This document shows, piece after piece, positions 40,759 to 50,174 of a stretch of 64,000 nt of DNA (positions are counted from its first letter, which is position 1; each line of letters opens with the position of its first letter). The DNA comes from VBWE01 sp943372645 (GTDB lineage: Bacteria > Bacteroidota > Bacteroidia > Palsa-965). Where the stretch lies: positions 1 through 64,000 of the forward strand of contig CALRZN010000016.1 in the NCBI GenBank assembly GCA_943372645.1, read 5' to 3'. The translations under genes and the position numbers were made by a program. Below the pieces are notes generated by a model that was not told where the DNA came from, made no database searches, and saw only the letters and a program-made list of their open reading frames with translations.

Positions 40759-42303
40759 ATGTCTAACAAAGGTTCTGACCAGTTATATAAACTCATCCGT
40801 TCGCTCACGAAACCGGAGAAACGGCACTTTAAAATATTCGCATCGCGGCATACGCTGGGCGAACAGAACGTGTATGTGAAACTGTTTGACGAGATGGAGC
40901 GGATGAAAGAGTACAACGAAACCGAACTCCTGAAAAAATACCGGAAAGAAGCCTTTGTCAATAATTTCAGTATCACCAAAAACCGGTTGTACGACCAGGT
41001 ACTGCGCAGCCTGGATGTTTATCACCACAACAGTTCGGTAGATGCGCAGCTGCGGAAAGAACTGCATTGCGCAGAAATTCTCTACAAAAAAACGTTGTAC
41101 GACCAGTGCGCCAAACTGCTGCACAGCGCCAAAAAATTAGCCACCCGTTTCGAGAAGTTTGCCATTCTTGTGGAGATCCATAAAATGGAAAAGGACCTGC
41201 TGGAAAAAGACAGCTATTCCGATCTGCCCGAAGCCACTATTATGGAACTGCATGATGAAGACGAAACGGTGGCCGAAAACATCCGCGTGTTTAATGCGTT
41301 CTGGAACATCAAAAGCCGCCTGTTTATGCTGCTCAACAAACGCGGCCGCGTGCGCAACAGCCAGGAGCTTTCCGATTTCAAAGAGATTATTGACAACACG
41401 CTGCTGCGCGAAAAAAACAACAAGCTGAGTGTAAATGCGCAGTACCTGTTCAATCACATTTACAGCGCGTACCATTTCGGCGTGGGCGATTACAAAAAGT
41501 GTTTCAGTTTCCTGGCGAACAACATTAAACTGATTGAATCGCACACCGATATTTTCCGCGATGAACCCAATATTTATTTCTCGCTGCTCACCAACATCAT
41601 TTACGTGGGCAGCCAGCTGAAGCGGTACGACGAAGTGATGGAATACCTGCGCAGGCTGCGTGAAATGCCTGAAAAGTTAGCCACCAGCAGGAACGAAGAC
41701 CTCGATATCAAACTTTTTTCAAGCGCGTTCAGCCTGGAGATTACACTGTACAACAACACCGGCGATTTTGAAAAAGCCATTGCGCTGGTTGCAAAAATAG
41801 AAGAGGGCCTGGAACAATACGAAGGCCGCCTGAGCAAACTGCGTGAAGCCTATTTTTATTTTAACATCGCTGCGGCCTATTTCGGGGCCGGGAAATATTC
41901 CCTCGCGCTGAAATGGATCAACCGCCTGCTTAACGATCATGGCATTGCGCACAACGAGTACATCCACTGCATGGCGCAGATTTTTAACCTCATCATTCAC
42001 ATCGAGCTGAAAAATACCGACCTGCTGGCATACGCGGTAAAGTCAACGCAGCGCTACCTCAAATCGCGGAACCGCGCGTATAAATTTGAAACGGCGTTCC
42101 TGCGTTTTACGGAAACGATTACGCGTGCTGATAATGAAAAAGAACTGCAGCCCGTTTACGAATCGCTGCGCCGCGAACTCACCGCACTTTCAAAAGATGC
42201 GTTTGAACGAACCGCGTTCGAGTACTTTGATGTCCCTGCATGGGTAGAAAGTAAAGTGACGAAAAAATCGTACCGCGAAATCGTCCAGAAAAAAGCACTT
42301 TAG
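40759..42303 (+). CDS. Conserved helical-repeat protein, function unknown
   Basis: The 514-residue protein begins MSNKGSDQLYKLIRSLTKPE, KRHFKIFASRHTLG and is built of long amphipathic helices throughout, resembling TPR-type or alpha-solenoid repeats (YHFGVGDYKKCFSFLANN, YFGAGKYSLALKWINRLL). No signal peptide or membrane segment. From memory a family with this start (LYKLIxSLTKxEKRxFKxFASR) is widespread in Bacteroidota and uncharacterised. A rearranged-looking, gene-free region precedes it. Its role cannot be inferred beyond protein-protein interaction. Confidence 0.85.
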   Translation: MSNKGSDQLYKLIRSLTKPEKRHFKIFASRHTLGEQNVYVKLFDEMERMKEYNETELLKKYRKEAFVNNFSITKNRLYDQVLRSLDVYHHNSSVDAQLRKELHCAEILYKKTLYDQCAKLLHSAKKLATRFEKFAILVEIHKMEKDLLEKDSYSDLPEATIMELHDEDETVAENIRVFNAFWNIKSRLFMLLNKRGRVRNSQELSDFKEIIDNTLLREKNNKLSVNAQYLFNHIYSAYHFGVGDYKKCFSFLANNIKLIESHTDIFRDEPNIYFSLLTNIIYVGSQLKRYDEVMEYLRRLREMPEKLATSRNEDLDIKLFSSAFSLEITLYNNTGDFEKAIALVAKIEEGLEQYEGRLSKLREAYFYFNIAAAYFGAGKYSLALKWINRLLNDHGIAHNEYIHCMAQIFNLIIHIELKNTDLLAYAVKSTQRYLKSRNRAYKFETAFLRFTETITRADNEKELQPVYESLRRELTALSKDAFERTAFEYFDVPAWVESKVTKKSYREIVQKKAL

Positions 42304-42339
42304 TTTTGTGTAAAACAACTGCGTTGTAGTTCCTGCAGC

Positions 42340-42444
42340 AGTTGGCAGTTTTCAGTTTGCAGTTTTATTCCTGGAAGGGGCAAGCGTCTTTTCCCTTAAT
42401 CGGGCAAAACTGCAAACTGCAAATTGCAAACTATTCCGCCAACT
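42340..42444. repeat. Inverted cagttggcag/caaactgc repeat after the helical-repeat gene
   Basis: The left arm (AGTTGGCAGTTTTCAGTTTG...) pairs with the right arm (AAAACTGCAAACTGCAAATT...AACT) around a loop of about 45 bases. Same word family as at 31662-31762 and 13041-13073. It sits between convergent genes (40759-42303 and thiL) and could terminate both. Confidence 0.8.
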
Positions 42445-42458
42445 AAAGCTCCGCAGTA

Positions 42459-43502
42459 CTAACCCTGGAACGCATCCCAGCCCTGGGCCACAATCGGGTG
42501 TTGTGTGCCGTCGCGGGTAACGAGTTGCAGGCCGGTGTTGTTGTCGGTGATGTGACCGATTACGGAAATATCGAGCTGGCCTTTCAGTTTTTCGAAGTCG
42601 TCCTGTTTAATGGTAAACAGCAGTTCGTAATCTTCGCCGCCGTTGAGCATACAGGTGGTGGTATCCAGGTTGAACTCCCGCGCCTTGTCGGCCGCGCTCG
42701 GATCAATCGGTAATTTCTCATCGTAAATGCGGCAGCCTTTTTCCGACTGTGTGCAGATGTGAAACAGTTCCGAACCGAGTCCGTCAGAAATATCAATCAT
42801 GCTTGTGGGGCGTACGCCGAGGTCGGCCAGCAGCTGTACGATGTCCGTGCGCGGTTCGGGTTTCAACTGCCGTTCCAGGATGTAGTCGTTGCCTTCAAGG
42901 TCGGGCTGTGCGCCGGGATGTTGCAGGAACACTTCTTTTTCACGCTCCAGCAGCAGCAGGCCGAGGTACGCTCCGCCCAGGTCGCCGCTTACGCAGATGA
43001 GGTCGCCGGTGTTGGCACCGTTGCGGTACACCACGTCTTCTTTTTTCGCTTCGCCGATGGCGGTGATGGAAATGGTAAGACCGGCTTTCGACGAAGTGGT
43101 ATCACCACCGATGAGATCAATATTAAATTTTTTGCAGGCTGCGTGAATGCCTTCATACAGCTCTTCCACGGCTTCGAGCGGAAAACGGCTCGACAACCCG
43201 ATGCCGACAAGAATCTGTTTCGGTTTGCCGTTCATCGCGCAGATGTCGGACAGGTTTACCGCAACCGCTTTAAATCCGAGGTGTTTCAGCGGCACATACC
43301 GCAGGTCGAAATGAATGCCTTCGAGCAGCAGGTCGGTGGTGAGCAGCGTTACGTTATCGTCGCTGCCGGCAATAACGGCCGCATCATCACCCACGCCTTT
43401 CAGCGAAGCCGGGTGCTGCAGTTCAATTCCACCGGTGAGGTGTTTAATCAGTCCAAATTCACCCAGGCTGGCCAGGTCGGTTTTCGATTTGTTTTCGAGC
43501 AT
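42459..43502 (-). CDS. thiL: Thiamine-monophosphate kinase
   Basis: ThiL makes thiamine diphosphate. From MLENKSKTDLASLGEFGLI the protein has 347 residues with the family motifs GVGDDAAVIAG, LLTTDLLLEGIHF (Asp for Mg), NLSDICAMNGKPKQ, IGGDTTSSKAGL, MIDISDGLGSEL and NGGEDYELLFT. An earlier ATG at 43529 is not needed. A TACCTTTG box ends only 4 bp before the ATG, so the transcript is predicted to be leaderless or nearly so. Confidence 0.95.
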   Translation of the reverse strand: MLENKSKTDLASLGEFGLIKHLTGGIELQHPASLKGVGDDAAVIAGSDDNVTLLTTDLLLEGIHFDLRYVPLKHLGFKAVAVNLSDICAMNGKPKQILVGIGLSSRFPLEAVEELYEGIHAACKKFNIDLIGGDTTSSKAGLTISITAIGEAKKEDVVYRNGANTGDLICVSGDLGGAYLGLLLLEREKEVFLQHPGAQPDLEGNDYILERQLKPEPRTDIVQLLADLGVRPTSMIDISDGLGSELFHICTQSEKGCRIYDEKLPIDPSAADKAREFNLDTTTCMLNGGEDYELLFTIKQDDFEKLKGQLDISVIGHITDNNTGLQLVTRDGTQHPIVAQGWDAFQG

Positions 43503-43506
43503 GGGG

Positions 43507-43514
43507 CAAAGGTA
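43507..43514 (-). promoter_or_regulatory. -7 box directly before thiL
   Basis: The minus strand reads TACCTTTGCCCCATG, the -7 box separated from the start codon by 4 bp. With the usual spacing of 5-7 bases to the transcript start, the message would begin at or next to the ATG. Confidence 0.55.
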
Positions 43515-43588
43515 AGGGGAGTGGCGCAATTTCGCGCATGCCGGAGTTTATTTCATACGCGCTGCAGGAACTGGTTTTGTATTATTAA

Positions 43589-43628
43589 AAAACAAACCCG
43601 GCAGCTTTATGCATACCGGGTTTGTTTT
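43589..43628. terminator. Bidirectional hairpin terminator
   Basis: AACAAACCCGG and CCGGGTTTGTT pair around a 14-base loop, with A/T runs on both sides. It lies just after the cargo gene at 43635-46202. Confidence 0.88.
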
Positions 43629-43634
43629 TTGCGG

Positions 43635-46202
43635 TTATCTGGTGATCACCAGTTTTACAGGTGGGCGATCATTCACCCCGATCATATAAATGCCCTGAGT
43701 GAGCGGGCTGCAGTTGAGGTTATACAGATGCGTGCTGATACCGGGCTGCAACTCCATGACTGTTTTACCGTTCAGGTCAGTAATCCGTATGTTGTTCACA
43801 CTGATCACACTTCCGAACGAAAGCGTCACCTCATTTTGAGCCGGATTGGGATACACGCCCACCGGTTGTTTCGCTTCAGCAATGGCCTGGCGGTTGGTTG
43901 CGGCAAATTGCGGTGTTTTCCATACCCCGCGTCCGTAGGTTGAAGCACAAAGCGAACCATCAACCGATGAAATTTCAAGATCAGTTATACTTGTGTTTGG
44001 TAAACCATCGGAAAACAAAATCCAGCTCGAGAGTGTATCGTTGGTGTAATAAACACCTACATCGCCGCCAATGTAAATGTCGTTGGTTCCAATATGGTAA
44101 TTAATTACAATGGTATTGTAAGGCTGATTGGGCAAACCGGTTTTTGTAAGATTCTGCCAGGTGTTTCCGCCGTTGGTAGTTACAAAAACCTTTTCATTCG
44201 GATTGGCATACGACGAGAAGCAGATAAATGCGAGGTCCCTGTTTTCACGGCTCACCGCAATATCCGTGAGTTTGCTGCTCTGGAAGGGCAGGTTGGGGGT
44301 TGAAATATTATTCCAGCTCTGCCCGCTGTTGGTGGTACGGTGTATACTGTTTTCGGTGCTTGCATACACTACGGATGTGTCAGCCCACGCTACGGCAATA
44401 GAATTGATTTTTGCATTGCTGTTTAACGGGTTAACGGAAAAACTGTTCCAGTCGTTGCCCGCCAGCAGGTTGCGCATGATGTAGGGTTTTTCCCAGCCAC
44501 CGCAATAAAGAATCTGATTGTTTAATGGATTCTGCGCAATAGGCGAAACCCATAATCCTTTCGAGGCGGGCAACCCATTCTGCAGCATGGTTGTAGTTGC
44601 ACCATAATCGCGCGATAAACGAAAGTTGCCGTTCTGGGTGGAAAATACACATACACTGTCGTGATGCTGGCTCATAAAACAATCGGTGCCATCGCTTCCT
44701 GTAGTCTTGGTAAAACCACCCTGCGGGGTTTTTACGTACGAACCATTGTCCTGGTGTCCTGTTACAAGAGCCGTTGACCATGATGATACGCCTACACGAT
44801 ACACCTGTGCGATATTCATTTGCCCGTTGCGGGTGATAAAATTGGTTCCGGCTTTTTTGTAAATACCACCATCGGTGATCAGGTAATAAGTAGAAAAATC
44901 AGCTGCACCCGGAGGCAATATAATTTCAAAACAATCGGCATGTACTTCAGGCACACCATTGCCTGCGTCCACGTGTGTGTTCAGTGTCCAGGTTGTTCCG
45001 GAAGTATTGCTGTACCAGGTGTTTATTCCGCCGACAATCAGTTCATTTTTATTAAATGGCGACACGAGCACACAACAGTTTCGTGATCCCTGCCCGTCAG
45101 GTCCGGTTCCGGTTGCATTCTGACACAGGATGTTGGGTGATGCGGCTTGTAATGTAAAATCCATTCCCCCGTTTGTTGAACGGTATACCCCTTTCAATCC
45201 GTCATTGGTTGGTCCTCCGCCGCCATCGGATGCGATGAGGTAGACATAATTCGGGTCATGCGGGGTTACACCAATAGCATACTTGTTAACCTGTGCAGGT
45301 GCCGGCAATCCGCTGGTAATCTGATTAAATGTGCCGTTGAAAACGTAAAACTTATTGCTTGATGCAATGTAAATAGTGGATGGACTTCCCGGTTTGTAGG
45401 CTATGTCTTTGATCAGTTCATTGCTGAGCGACTGCTGCCAGCTGTTCCCTCCGTTTATGGTTCTGAAAAACCCCTGGTTGGTGGCCATAATCAATTCAAG
45501 CGGATTGGTGGGGTGCATCAGCAGCTTGCGGATGATTACCTGTTGCTGGGCCGTGCGCGTAAAATTGGTGGCTGTCCACGTTGTTCCACCGTCAATTGAT
45601 TTTAATACACCCAGTGTATAACAATCCGATGAAGTACCATCGCCGGTTGCAAGGTAAAGTACTTGCGGGTTGTTGTAGTTAATTACCAGGTCACTGCATC
45701 CGATAACGGCATGCTGATCGGTGAGGCAGGTCCAGTTTGAGCCGCCGTCGGTTGATTTCCAGAGCCCTCCGTTGGGTGTGCCGGCATACATGATCTGCAG
45801 GTTGGTGGGATGAATGCGCAGGAAACTTACGCGCCCTGCCTGCCCGCCATTCGGATTTCCGAAAGGACCTACCGGCTGCCAGTTTGCGTTTTGATAGGAG
45901 CGTGTTGAATTGGGTGCAAGATCGGCAAGACTGTATTTTTCCTGGAAGGCCTCCACTGCTGCAAGGTGTGAAGAGTACGTCATATTGCCTGAAGGGAATA
46001 CACGCTGACCGGCATAATCTGCCCAGCGCTGGTAGGGGTTAAACCCGCTGCCGCGAGTCTTCGGCCGTGTGAGCCAGGCGCTGTCTGTTTTTTGCGTGAT
46101 CTGATAGTAGTTTGCAGCGGGGCTGAAATCAGCAGGCTGCTGTGCGAAGCTCATGCCGGAGAACAGGCAAAGCCAGCTGAAAAGAATGTGGGTTGTTTTC
46201 AT
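43635..46202 (-). CDS. Secreted sortilin/BNR-type beta-propeller protein with T9SS type A CTD
   Basis: From MKTTHILFSWLCLFSGMSFAQQ the protein has 855 residues. Repeats of the type GLWKSTDGGSNWTCL, GVLKSIDGGTTWTATN, GFFRTINGGNSWQQSL, GVYRSTNGGMDFTL, SIHRTTNSGQSWNNI and KVFVTTNGGNTWQNL mark two or more BNR/VPS10-like propellers, as in sialidase and sortilin-like secreted proteins; no sialidase Arg triad was found. A type A CTD ends it (VGVYPNPAQNEVTLSFGS...NIRITDLNGKTVMEL...GIYMIGVNDRPPVKLVI). A TAGGTTTG box lies 22 bp upstream. Confidence 0.9.
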   Translation of the reverse strand: MKTTHILFSWLCLFSGMSFAQQPADFSPAANYYQITQKTDSAWLTRPKTRGSGFNPYQRWADYAGQRVFPSGNMTYSSHLAAVEAFQEKYSLADLAPNSTRSYQNANWQPVGPFGNPNGGQAGRVSFLRIHPTNLQIMYAGTPNGGLWKSTDGGSNWTCLTDQHAVIGCSDLVINYNNPQVLYLATGDGTSSDCYTLGVLKSIDGGTTWTATNFTRTAQQQVIIRKLLMHPTNPLELIMATNQGFFRTINGGNSWQQSLSNELIKDIAYKPGSPSTIYIASSNKFYVFNGTFNQITSGLPAPAQVNKYAIGVTPHDPNYVYLIASDGGGGPTNDGLKGVYRSTNGGMDFTLQAASPNILCQNATGTGPDGQGSRNCCVLVSPFNKNELIVGGINTWYSNTSGTTWTLNTHVDAGNGVPEVHADCFEIILPPGAADFSTYYLITDGGIYKKAGTNFITRNGQMNIAQVYRVGVSSWSTALVTGHQDNGSYVKTPQGGFTKTTGSDGTDCFMSQHHDSVCVFSTQNGNFRLSRDYGATTTMLQNGLPASKGLWVSPIAQNPLNNQILYCGGWEKPYIMRNLLAGNDWNSFSVNPLNSNAKINSIAVAWADTSVVYASTENSIHRTTNSGQSWNNISTPNLPFQSSKLTDIAVSRENRDLAFICFSSYANPNEKVFVTTNGGNTWQNLTKTGLPNQPYNTIVINYHIGTNDIYIGGDVGVYYTNDTLSSWILFSDGLPNTSITDLEISSVDGSLCASTYGRGVWKTPQFAATNRQAIAEAKQPVGVYPNPAQNEVTLSFGSVISVNNIRITDLNGKTVMELQPGISTHLYNLNCSPLTQGIYMIGVNDRPPVKLVITR

Positions 46203-46223
46203 GGATTCAAATTTTAGTTTATG

Positions 46224-46231
46224 CAAACCTA
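46224..46231 (-). promoter_or_regulatory. -7 box of the propeller cargo gene
   Basis: The minus strand reads TAGGTTTG, matching TAnnTTTG, 22 bp before the ATG at 46202. Confidence 0.5.
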
Positions 46232-46405
46232 TTTTATATCGAAGGTGAAATCAATAACCATGAATGGTTATAGGTACCGCCTGCTTTTTATACAAACTGA
46301 AAACGGGAAGCCATAAAACCAGGGGGAAGCAGACATTTATTTCATAAATGCGACAGTTATCCGGGTTGGTGTGTTTGTGTGGAAACGGTGTTGCAATTTC
46401 GGGGA

Positions 46406-47266
46406 ATGAAAAACACAACCCTGCTATTTGTCTTCGCGGTATTACTCCTCACCACCTGCACCAAACCCCAACCCAAAAAAACAAAAAACGACACCACCTG
46501 GTATTACGGTGAGCAGATTCCATCAACCAGTTTCGATCCGCCGAAATACAACCGCACGTGGAAAGGCATTGACTGCGATTCGGTACTGGTGATAAACAAC
46601 AACCCGGAAGCCACGCTCAATTATTACGCCCCGCTCGACGACCTGCGGCTTTTTTACTGTGGGGAGTTGTATGAAATGGAAGCGATGAATGGTACCAAAT
46701 TCGGGTTCATTATTTCGGAAGATACATGCAAGATCTATCGTTTCGAACGCGGTCGTTTTACCTTCACTGCGTGCATGCCGTTGAAAACAAAGTTCAATGA
46801 TTTTCATGTCAGCGGACTTTCACCATTTGATGTTACCGACCTGGATGCGGATGGCTATAAAGACATTGTTTTGGAGCTGCGCACGTATGATGATGCGGGC
46901 AACGTTGCATTTTACGGACTACGTTATGATCCGGCAAAAAACACGCTTGTGCCTTTGCACGGCAACCCGGTAGAAAATATGATTACCGATCCGAATGCAA
47001 AACAGATCCGTGGCATACACCTCGGAGACTCATGCAGCAGTTCGGGAAAAATGGTTTACCGTATTTCCGGCGACAGCCTGGTAACTGCAGAAACGGTTTG
47101 GCTGCGGCCGGTGTGCAGGGGTTTAGAGAACGGTTTTTCAAATATTGAACATTGTAGCTATACCGGTAAAACATCCGACTGCCGCATGGAGCGTTTGCCT
47201 TCGGCGGTGGCGCAGGAAACATTTGATACGATGTTGTGGATGACGGTTGGTGAAGCGGGCAGGTAA
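46406..47266 (+). CDS. Lipoprotein of unknown function
   Basis: From MKNTTLLFVFAVLLLTTC the protein has 286 residues with a lipobox (LLTTC). The middle has DVTDLDADGYKDIVLELRTYD, an FG-GAP/EF-like Asp-rich loop also seen in XAC2610-type proteins. The C-terminal half has several cysteines (CSSSGKMVYRI, CRGLENGF, CSYTGKTSDC). An upstream in-frame start at 46379 only adds a non-signal-like prefix. No operon partner is clear, though it points the same way as the next two secreted-protein genes. Confidence 0.8.
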   Translation: MKNTTLLFVFAVLLLTTCTKPQPKKTKNDTTWYYGEQIPSTSFDPPKYNRTWKGIDCDSVLVINNNPEATLNYYAPLDDLRLFYCGELYEMEAMNGTKFGFIISEDTCKIYRFERGRFTFTACMPLKTKFNDFHVSGLSPFDVTDLDADGYKDIVLELRTYDDAGNVAFYGLRYDPAKNTLVPLHGNPVENMITDPNAKQIRGIHLGDSCSSSGKMVYRISGDSLVTAETVWLRPVCRGLENGFSNIEHCSYTGKTSDCRMERLPSAVAQETFDTMLWMTVGEAGR

Positions 47267-47467
47267 TTCCGGGACAGCATCAAAATCAGCTGCTGCGGAA
47301 TAAACAGCAAGCTCACTTTGTTTTGGAAACGCTATTTCTGAAACAAAACAATTCGGAAGAGGGTAACACTTTCTGACCAACCTGCGTTATACATCAAACA
47401 AAGCCGGATTATTCTCCCGTTCCGGAAGTGTTTATCTCCCCCGTACTCACCTTATTCCAAATCTGTT

Positions 47468-47884
47468 ATGCGATTTCGTATGGCCTGTCCACTGCTTTTG
47501 CTTGTTTTTTTGCTTCCTGTTTCTGCCCGTTCACAGCAGCTTACCGGTAGCTGTGATGAAACTATTTATTTGCGTCCGCCGCAACCTGCTGTTTTTAATG
47601 GCGACCTGGAATGCTGGCTGCAGCAGCGTGCTGATTCTGCGTTGCTGGCAACGGTTTCAGGAAATATGATTTTCCTGGTTACCATTGATTGTGAAGGCCG
47701 TGTAACCGCTGCTGAAAAATACCGGGGCATTGCACATGAAAAGCTGGAAGCACATTATAGGTCCCTTTTGCTTCAGCTGCCTGCTTTTGCGCCTGCACGG
47801 AAAAATGACAACCGTGTTTCATGTCGCCTGTTTATTTCGCTTACATGCAGCACGAATAAACTCACTGTTCAAACCATTAACTGA
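47468..47884 (+). CDS. Small secreted protein, possibly TonB-C-like
   Basis: The 138-residue protein has a signal peptide (MRFRMACPLLLLVFLLPVSA). The rest (MIFLVTIDCEGRVTAAEKYR, LQLPAFAPARKNDNRVSCRL) resembles the TonB C-terminal-like fold found in many Bacteroidota periplasmic proteins. Four cysteines are present. The gene ends 7 bp before the CotH gene, so the two may be co-transcribed. Function unknown. Confidence 0.7.
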   Translation: MRFRMACPLLLLVFLLPVSARSQQLTGSCDETIYLRPPQPAVFNGDLECWLQQRADSALLATVSGNMIFLVTIDCEGRVTAAEKYRGIAHEKLEAHYRSLLLQLPAFAPARKNDNRVSCRLFISLTCSTNKLTVQTIN

Positions 47885-47891
47885 TAAACCG

Positions 47892-49445
47892 ATGCGCTAC
47901 CTTAAACTCTTTTCTCTGCTTGCATTTGCATTAACGTTTCGAACCGGTAAGGCACAAACCACTTCCGGCCAGCTTATGTTCGATAACAGTTACGTGCACG
48001 AAATTCGTGTTACCATGGCGCTCAGCTATCCGGCGTTCTGGGATTCGCTGACGTATTATTACGACCAGGTGATGAATACCGGTGCCGAAAAAAAATACAT
48101 GATGGCCGAAGTCAGCATTGATGGCACGGTGATGGACTCCATCGGTATCCGGCAGAAAGGTTTTTTCTCAAACTGGGGTGCGGGCTCTTCTTTAAAAAAG
48201 CCACTGAAACTTTCGCTGAACGAATATGTAAACGGGCAGAAGTATGACCTGCTGAAAAAACTGAACCTGCAGAACGGTTTCGAAGATCCATCGGTAATGC
48301 GTGATGTGCTGGCCTACAAACTGCTGCGTGATGCAGGTATAAAAGCACCCCGGACGTCGTATGCAAAACTGTTTATCAATAATACGTATTGGGGCCTGTA
48401 CATCGTGGTGGAAGAATTGGACAAAACATTTCTCAAAGAAAACTTCTCATCCAACAACGGAAACCTGTATGAATGCATCAGCAATACCGACCTGGCATGG
48501 CAGGGCAATGCATGGAGTTCGTACACCGATGAGATGGAACTGAAAACAAATACATCCACACCCAATACGGCTGACTTTATCCGTTTTGTGAATGTAGCCA
48601 ACAACGTGTCTTCGCCGGCTTTCCGCGATTCGCTGCAGGCTGTTTTGGAAACCGACAACTACCTGCGTACACTTGCTGCCGATGTGCTGATGCTGAACTG
48701 GGATTCCTATTACGATCATGGCCGCAATTTCCAGCTGTATAATGATCCGGACAATAACAAGTTTAACTGGATTCCATGGGATTATAACCTGGCATTTTCC
48801 GACCGCACCGTTCCGCTGATAATTAATTACCAGCAGATGGGCAGCGACAAGCCGCTGGTGAAACACTGCCAGCAGGACGATACGCTGAAAAAGAAATACC
48901 TGCTGCAGGTGTGTGATCTGCTCGAAACCGTGTTCAATCACACCAGCCTCGATAATTTCATTACACAGACCGGAGCGTTGATCCGTCCGGCGCTGCTGCA
49001 GGAAACCAGCCCCTTCTTTTCAATAACGGATTTCGATAACAGCCTGAATACCGACATCCAGGTCAACGGGCAGTTCGGAACTTCTACCTACAAAGGCCTC
49101 AAACAGTTTATCAGCGAACGGATGCAAACCGTAACACAGGAACTGCAGCAGTACAATATAAGCTGCAGCCCGCTTTCGGTAACCGATCCAGATACCGATT
49201 CTGCCATCCGTTTATTCCCGAACCCGGCAGGTGAACAGGTTACCCTGGGTTGTGAAAAGGGCTTTTCCGAATCATATACGTTAACGGTGCTTGATGCCGC
49301 AGGCCGTAAATGCCTCAGCGGAACTGTCGCCGCTTTTGAAACTGCTGTAGAACTGCAAACCACGCAACTGCAACCCGGATTATACCTTATAACATTACAG
49401 GGCGAATCAGGTAAACTGAAACAGCTCCGCTTTGTAAAAGGATAA
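47892..49445 (+). CDS. Secreted CotH-family kinase-like protein with T9SS type A CTD
   Basis: The start is MRYLKLFSLLAFALTFRTGK, giving 517 residues and a signal peptide; a longer frame beginning at 47730 overlaps the previous gene and is rejected. The CotH domain shows GIRQKGFFSNWGAGSSLKKP, LKKLNLQNGFEDPSVMRDVL, KLFINNTYWGLYIVVEELD and NWDSYYDHGRNFQLY...WIPWDYNLAFS, where the conserved Asp/Asn catalytic-like residues of secreted atypical kinases sit. The last ~85 residues are a type A CTD (IRLFPNPAGEQVTLG...YTLTVLDAAGRKCLSG...GLYLITLQGESGK). CotH of Bacillus phosphorylates spore coat proteins; the Bacteroidota role is unknown. Confidence 0.88.
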   Translation: MRYLKLFSLLAFALTFRTGKAQTTSGQLMFDNSYVHEIRVTMALSYPAFWDSLTYYYDQVMNTGAEKKYMMAEVSIDGTVMDSIGIRQKGFFSNWGAGSSLKKPLKLSLNEYVNGQKYDLLKKLNLQNGFEDPSVMRDVLAYKLLRDAGIKAPRTSYAKLFINNTYWGLYIVVEELDKTFLKENFSSNNGNLYECISNTDLAWQGNAWSSYTDEMELKTNTSTPNTADFIRFVNVANNVSSPAFRDSLQAVLETDNYLRTLAADVLMLNWDSYYDHGRNFQLYNDPDNNKFNWIPWDYNLAFSDRTVPLIINYQQMGSDKPLVKHCQQDDTLKKKYLLQVCDLLETVFNHTSLDNFITQTGALIRPALLQETSPFFSITDFDNSLNTDIQVNGQFGTSTYKGLKQFISERMQTVTQELQQYNISCSPLSVTDPDTDSAIRLFPNPAGEQVTLGCEKGFSESYTLTVLDAAGRKCLSGTVAAFETAVELQTTQLQPGLYLITLQGESGKLKQLRFVKG

Positions 49446-49476
49446 TTCCCGGTTTGTTCTATATATACATCCCTTA

Positions 49477-49518
49477 CCCGCCTGCGCCATTTTGTTGATG
49501 GTTGCAGGCGGGTCTTTT
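49477..49518 (+). terminator. Terminator of the CotH gene
   Basis: Perfect 9-bp arms CCCGCCTGC and GCAGGCGGG around an 18-base loop, followed by TCTTTTTC. It is 32 bp after the stop codon. Confidence 0.88.
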
Positions 49519-49562
49519 TCGTTTTGCAGGGAACTTTTCTGCTCAAAACTTGTTGATAATCA

Positions 49563-49618
49563 TTGACGGAATACCCAAAGTTAGGTATATTTGCACCGTT
49601 TTTAGATTTAGTCTAAAT
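49563..49618 (+). promoter_or_regulatory. suf promoter with overlapping palindromes
   Basis: TTG (49563) and TATATTTG (49586-49593) are 20 bp apart, a good Bacteroidota promoter. Just after the predicted start is TTTAGATTTAGTCTAAAT, which holds two overlapping palindromes: ATTTAG-T-CTAAAT (49606-49618) and TTTAGA-n5-TCTAAA. This is the look of a DtxR/IdeR-type metal-regulator site. Fe-dependent control of the SUF operon would fit but is inferred. Confidence 0.6.
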
Positions 49619-49650
49619 AAGCATTAACAAACAATTAACTGATAATCAAC

Positions 49651-49977
49651 ATGATAACAGTTAGCGAAAATGCCAAAGCCCGTGCTTTGCACCTGATCGA
49701 GGAAGAAAACAAGCCAGCCGACAGTTTTATTCGGGTCGGGGTTGACAGCGGCGGATGTTCCGGGCTTTCTTACAAGCTGGAGTTCGATAACGTGATGCGC
49801 GACGGCGACCAGGTGTTTGAAGACAAGGGACTGAAGATTGTGGTTGACCGCAAAAGTTTCCTGTACCTCATCGGTACCGAGCTCGACTACACCGGCGGCC
49901 TTAACGGAAAAGGTTTCGTATTTAACAATCCGAACGCCTCACGCACCTGCGGCTGCGGAGAAAGTTTTTCGGTGTAA
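49651..49977 (+). CDS. sufA: A-type iron-sulfur carrier protein
   Basis: The 108-residue protein of the HesB/IscA/SufA family has the three cluster cysteines: one in DSGGCSGLSY near residue 35 and the pair in CGCGESFSV at the C-terminus. It carries Fe-S clusters from the SufBCD scaffold to target enzymes. First gene of the SUF operon; the next gene's ATG overlaps its stop by one base (TAATG). Confidence 0.93.
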   Translation: MITVSENAKARALHLIEEENKPADSFIRVGVDSGGCSGLSYKLEFDNVMRDGDQVFEDKGLKIVVDRKSFLYLIGTELDYTGGLNGKGFVFNNPNASRTCGCGESFSV

Positions 49978-50174
49978 TGGCACAACTGATTTTTCATACC
50001 GGGGAAGATGCCCATGAACGAGTGGAAAACGAACGTTTTCTGAAAAATGCGGCGAAAACAAAAGAGGAGCGCATGAAATATGCTTTTAAACTAATGGAGT
50101 TATCGCAGCTTTTTAAAAAGGGACCGATAAAATCGCCAGAAGGAAAAGGAATTGTTCTAAGAAAAAGCAAATGA
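49977..50174 (+). CDS. Small partner protein of a nucleotidyltransferase
   Basis: The 65-residue protein (MAQLIFHTGEDAHERVENER, FLKNAAKTKEERMKYAFKLM) is charged and helical, and overlaps both neighbours (1 bp with sufA, 4 bp with the nucleotidyltransferase). In Bacteroidota, pairs of a short helical protein and an MNT-type nucleotidyltransferase are frequent and are thought to act as toxin-antitoxin modules; here the smaller protein could be the antitoxin or a partner. It is an insertion into the suf operon. Confidence 0.75.
   Translation: MAQLIFHTGEDAHERVENERFLKNAAKTKEERMKYAFKLMELSQLFKKGPIKSPEGKGIVLRKSK

Noticed and set aside
47730..47891. N-terminal extension of the CotH protein
   Set aside because: It overlaps the preceding secreted-protein gene in another frame, while MRYLKLFSLLAFALTFRTGK at 47892 is a good signal peptide.
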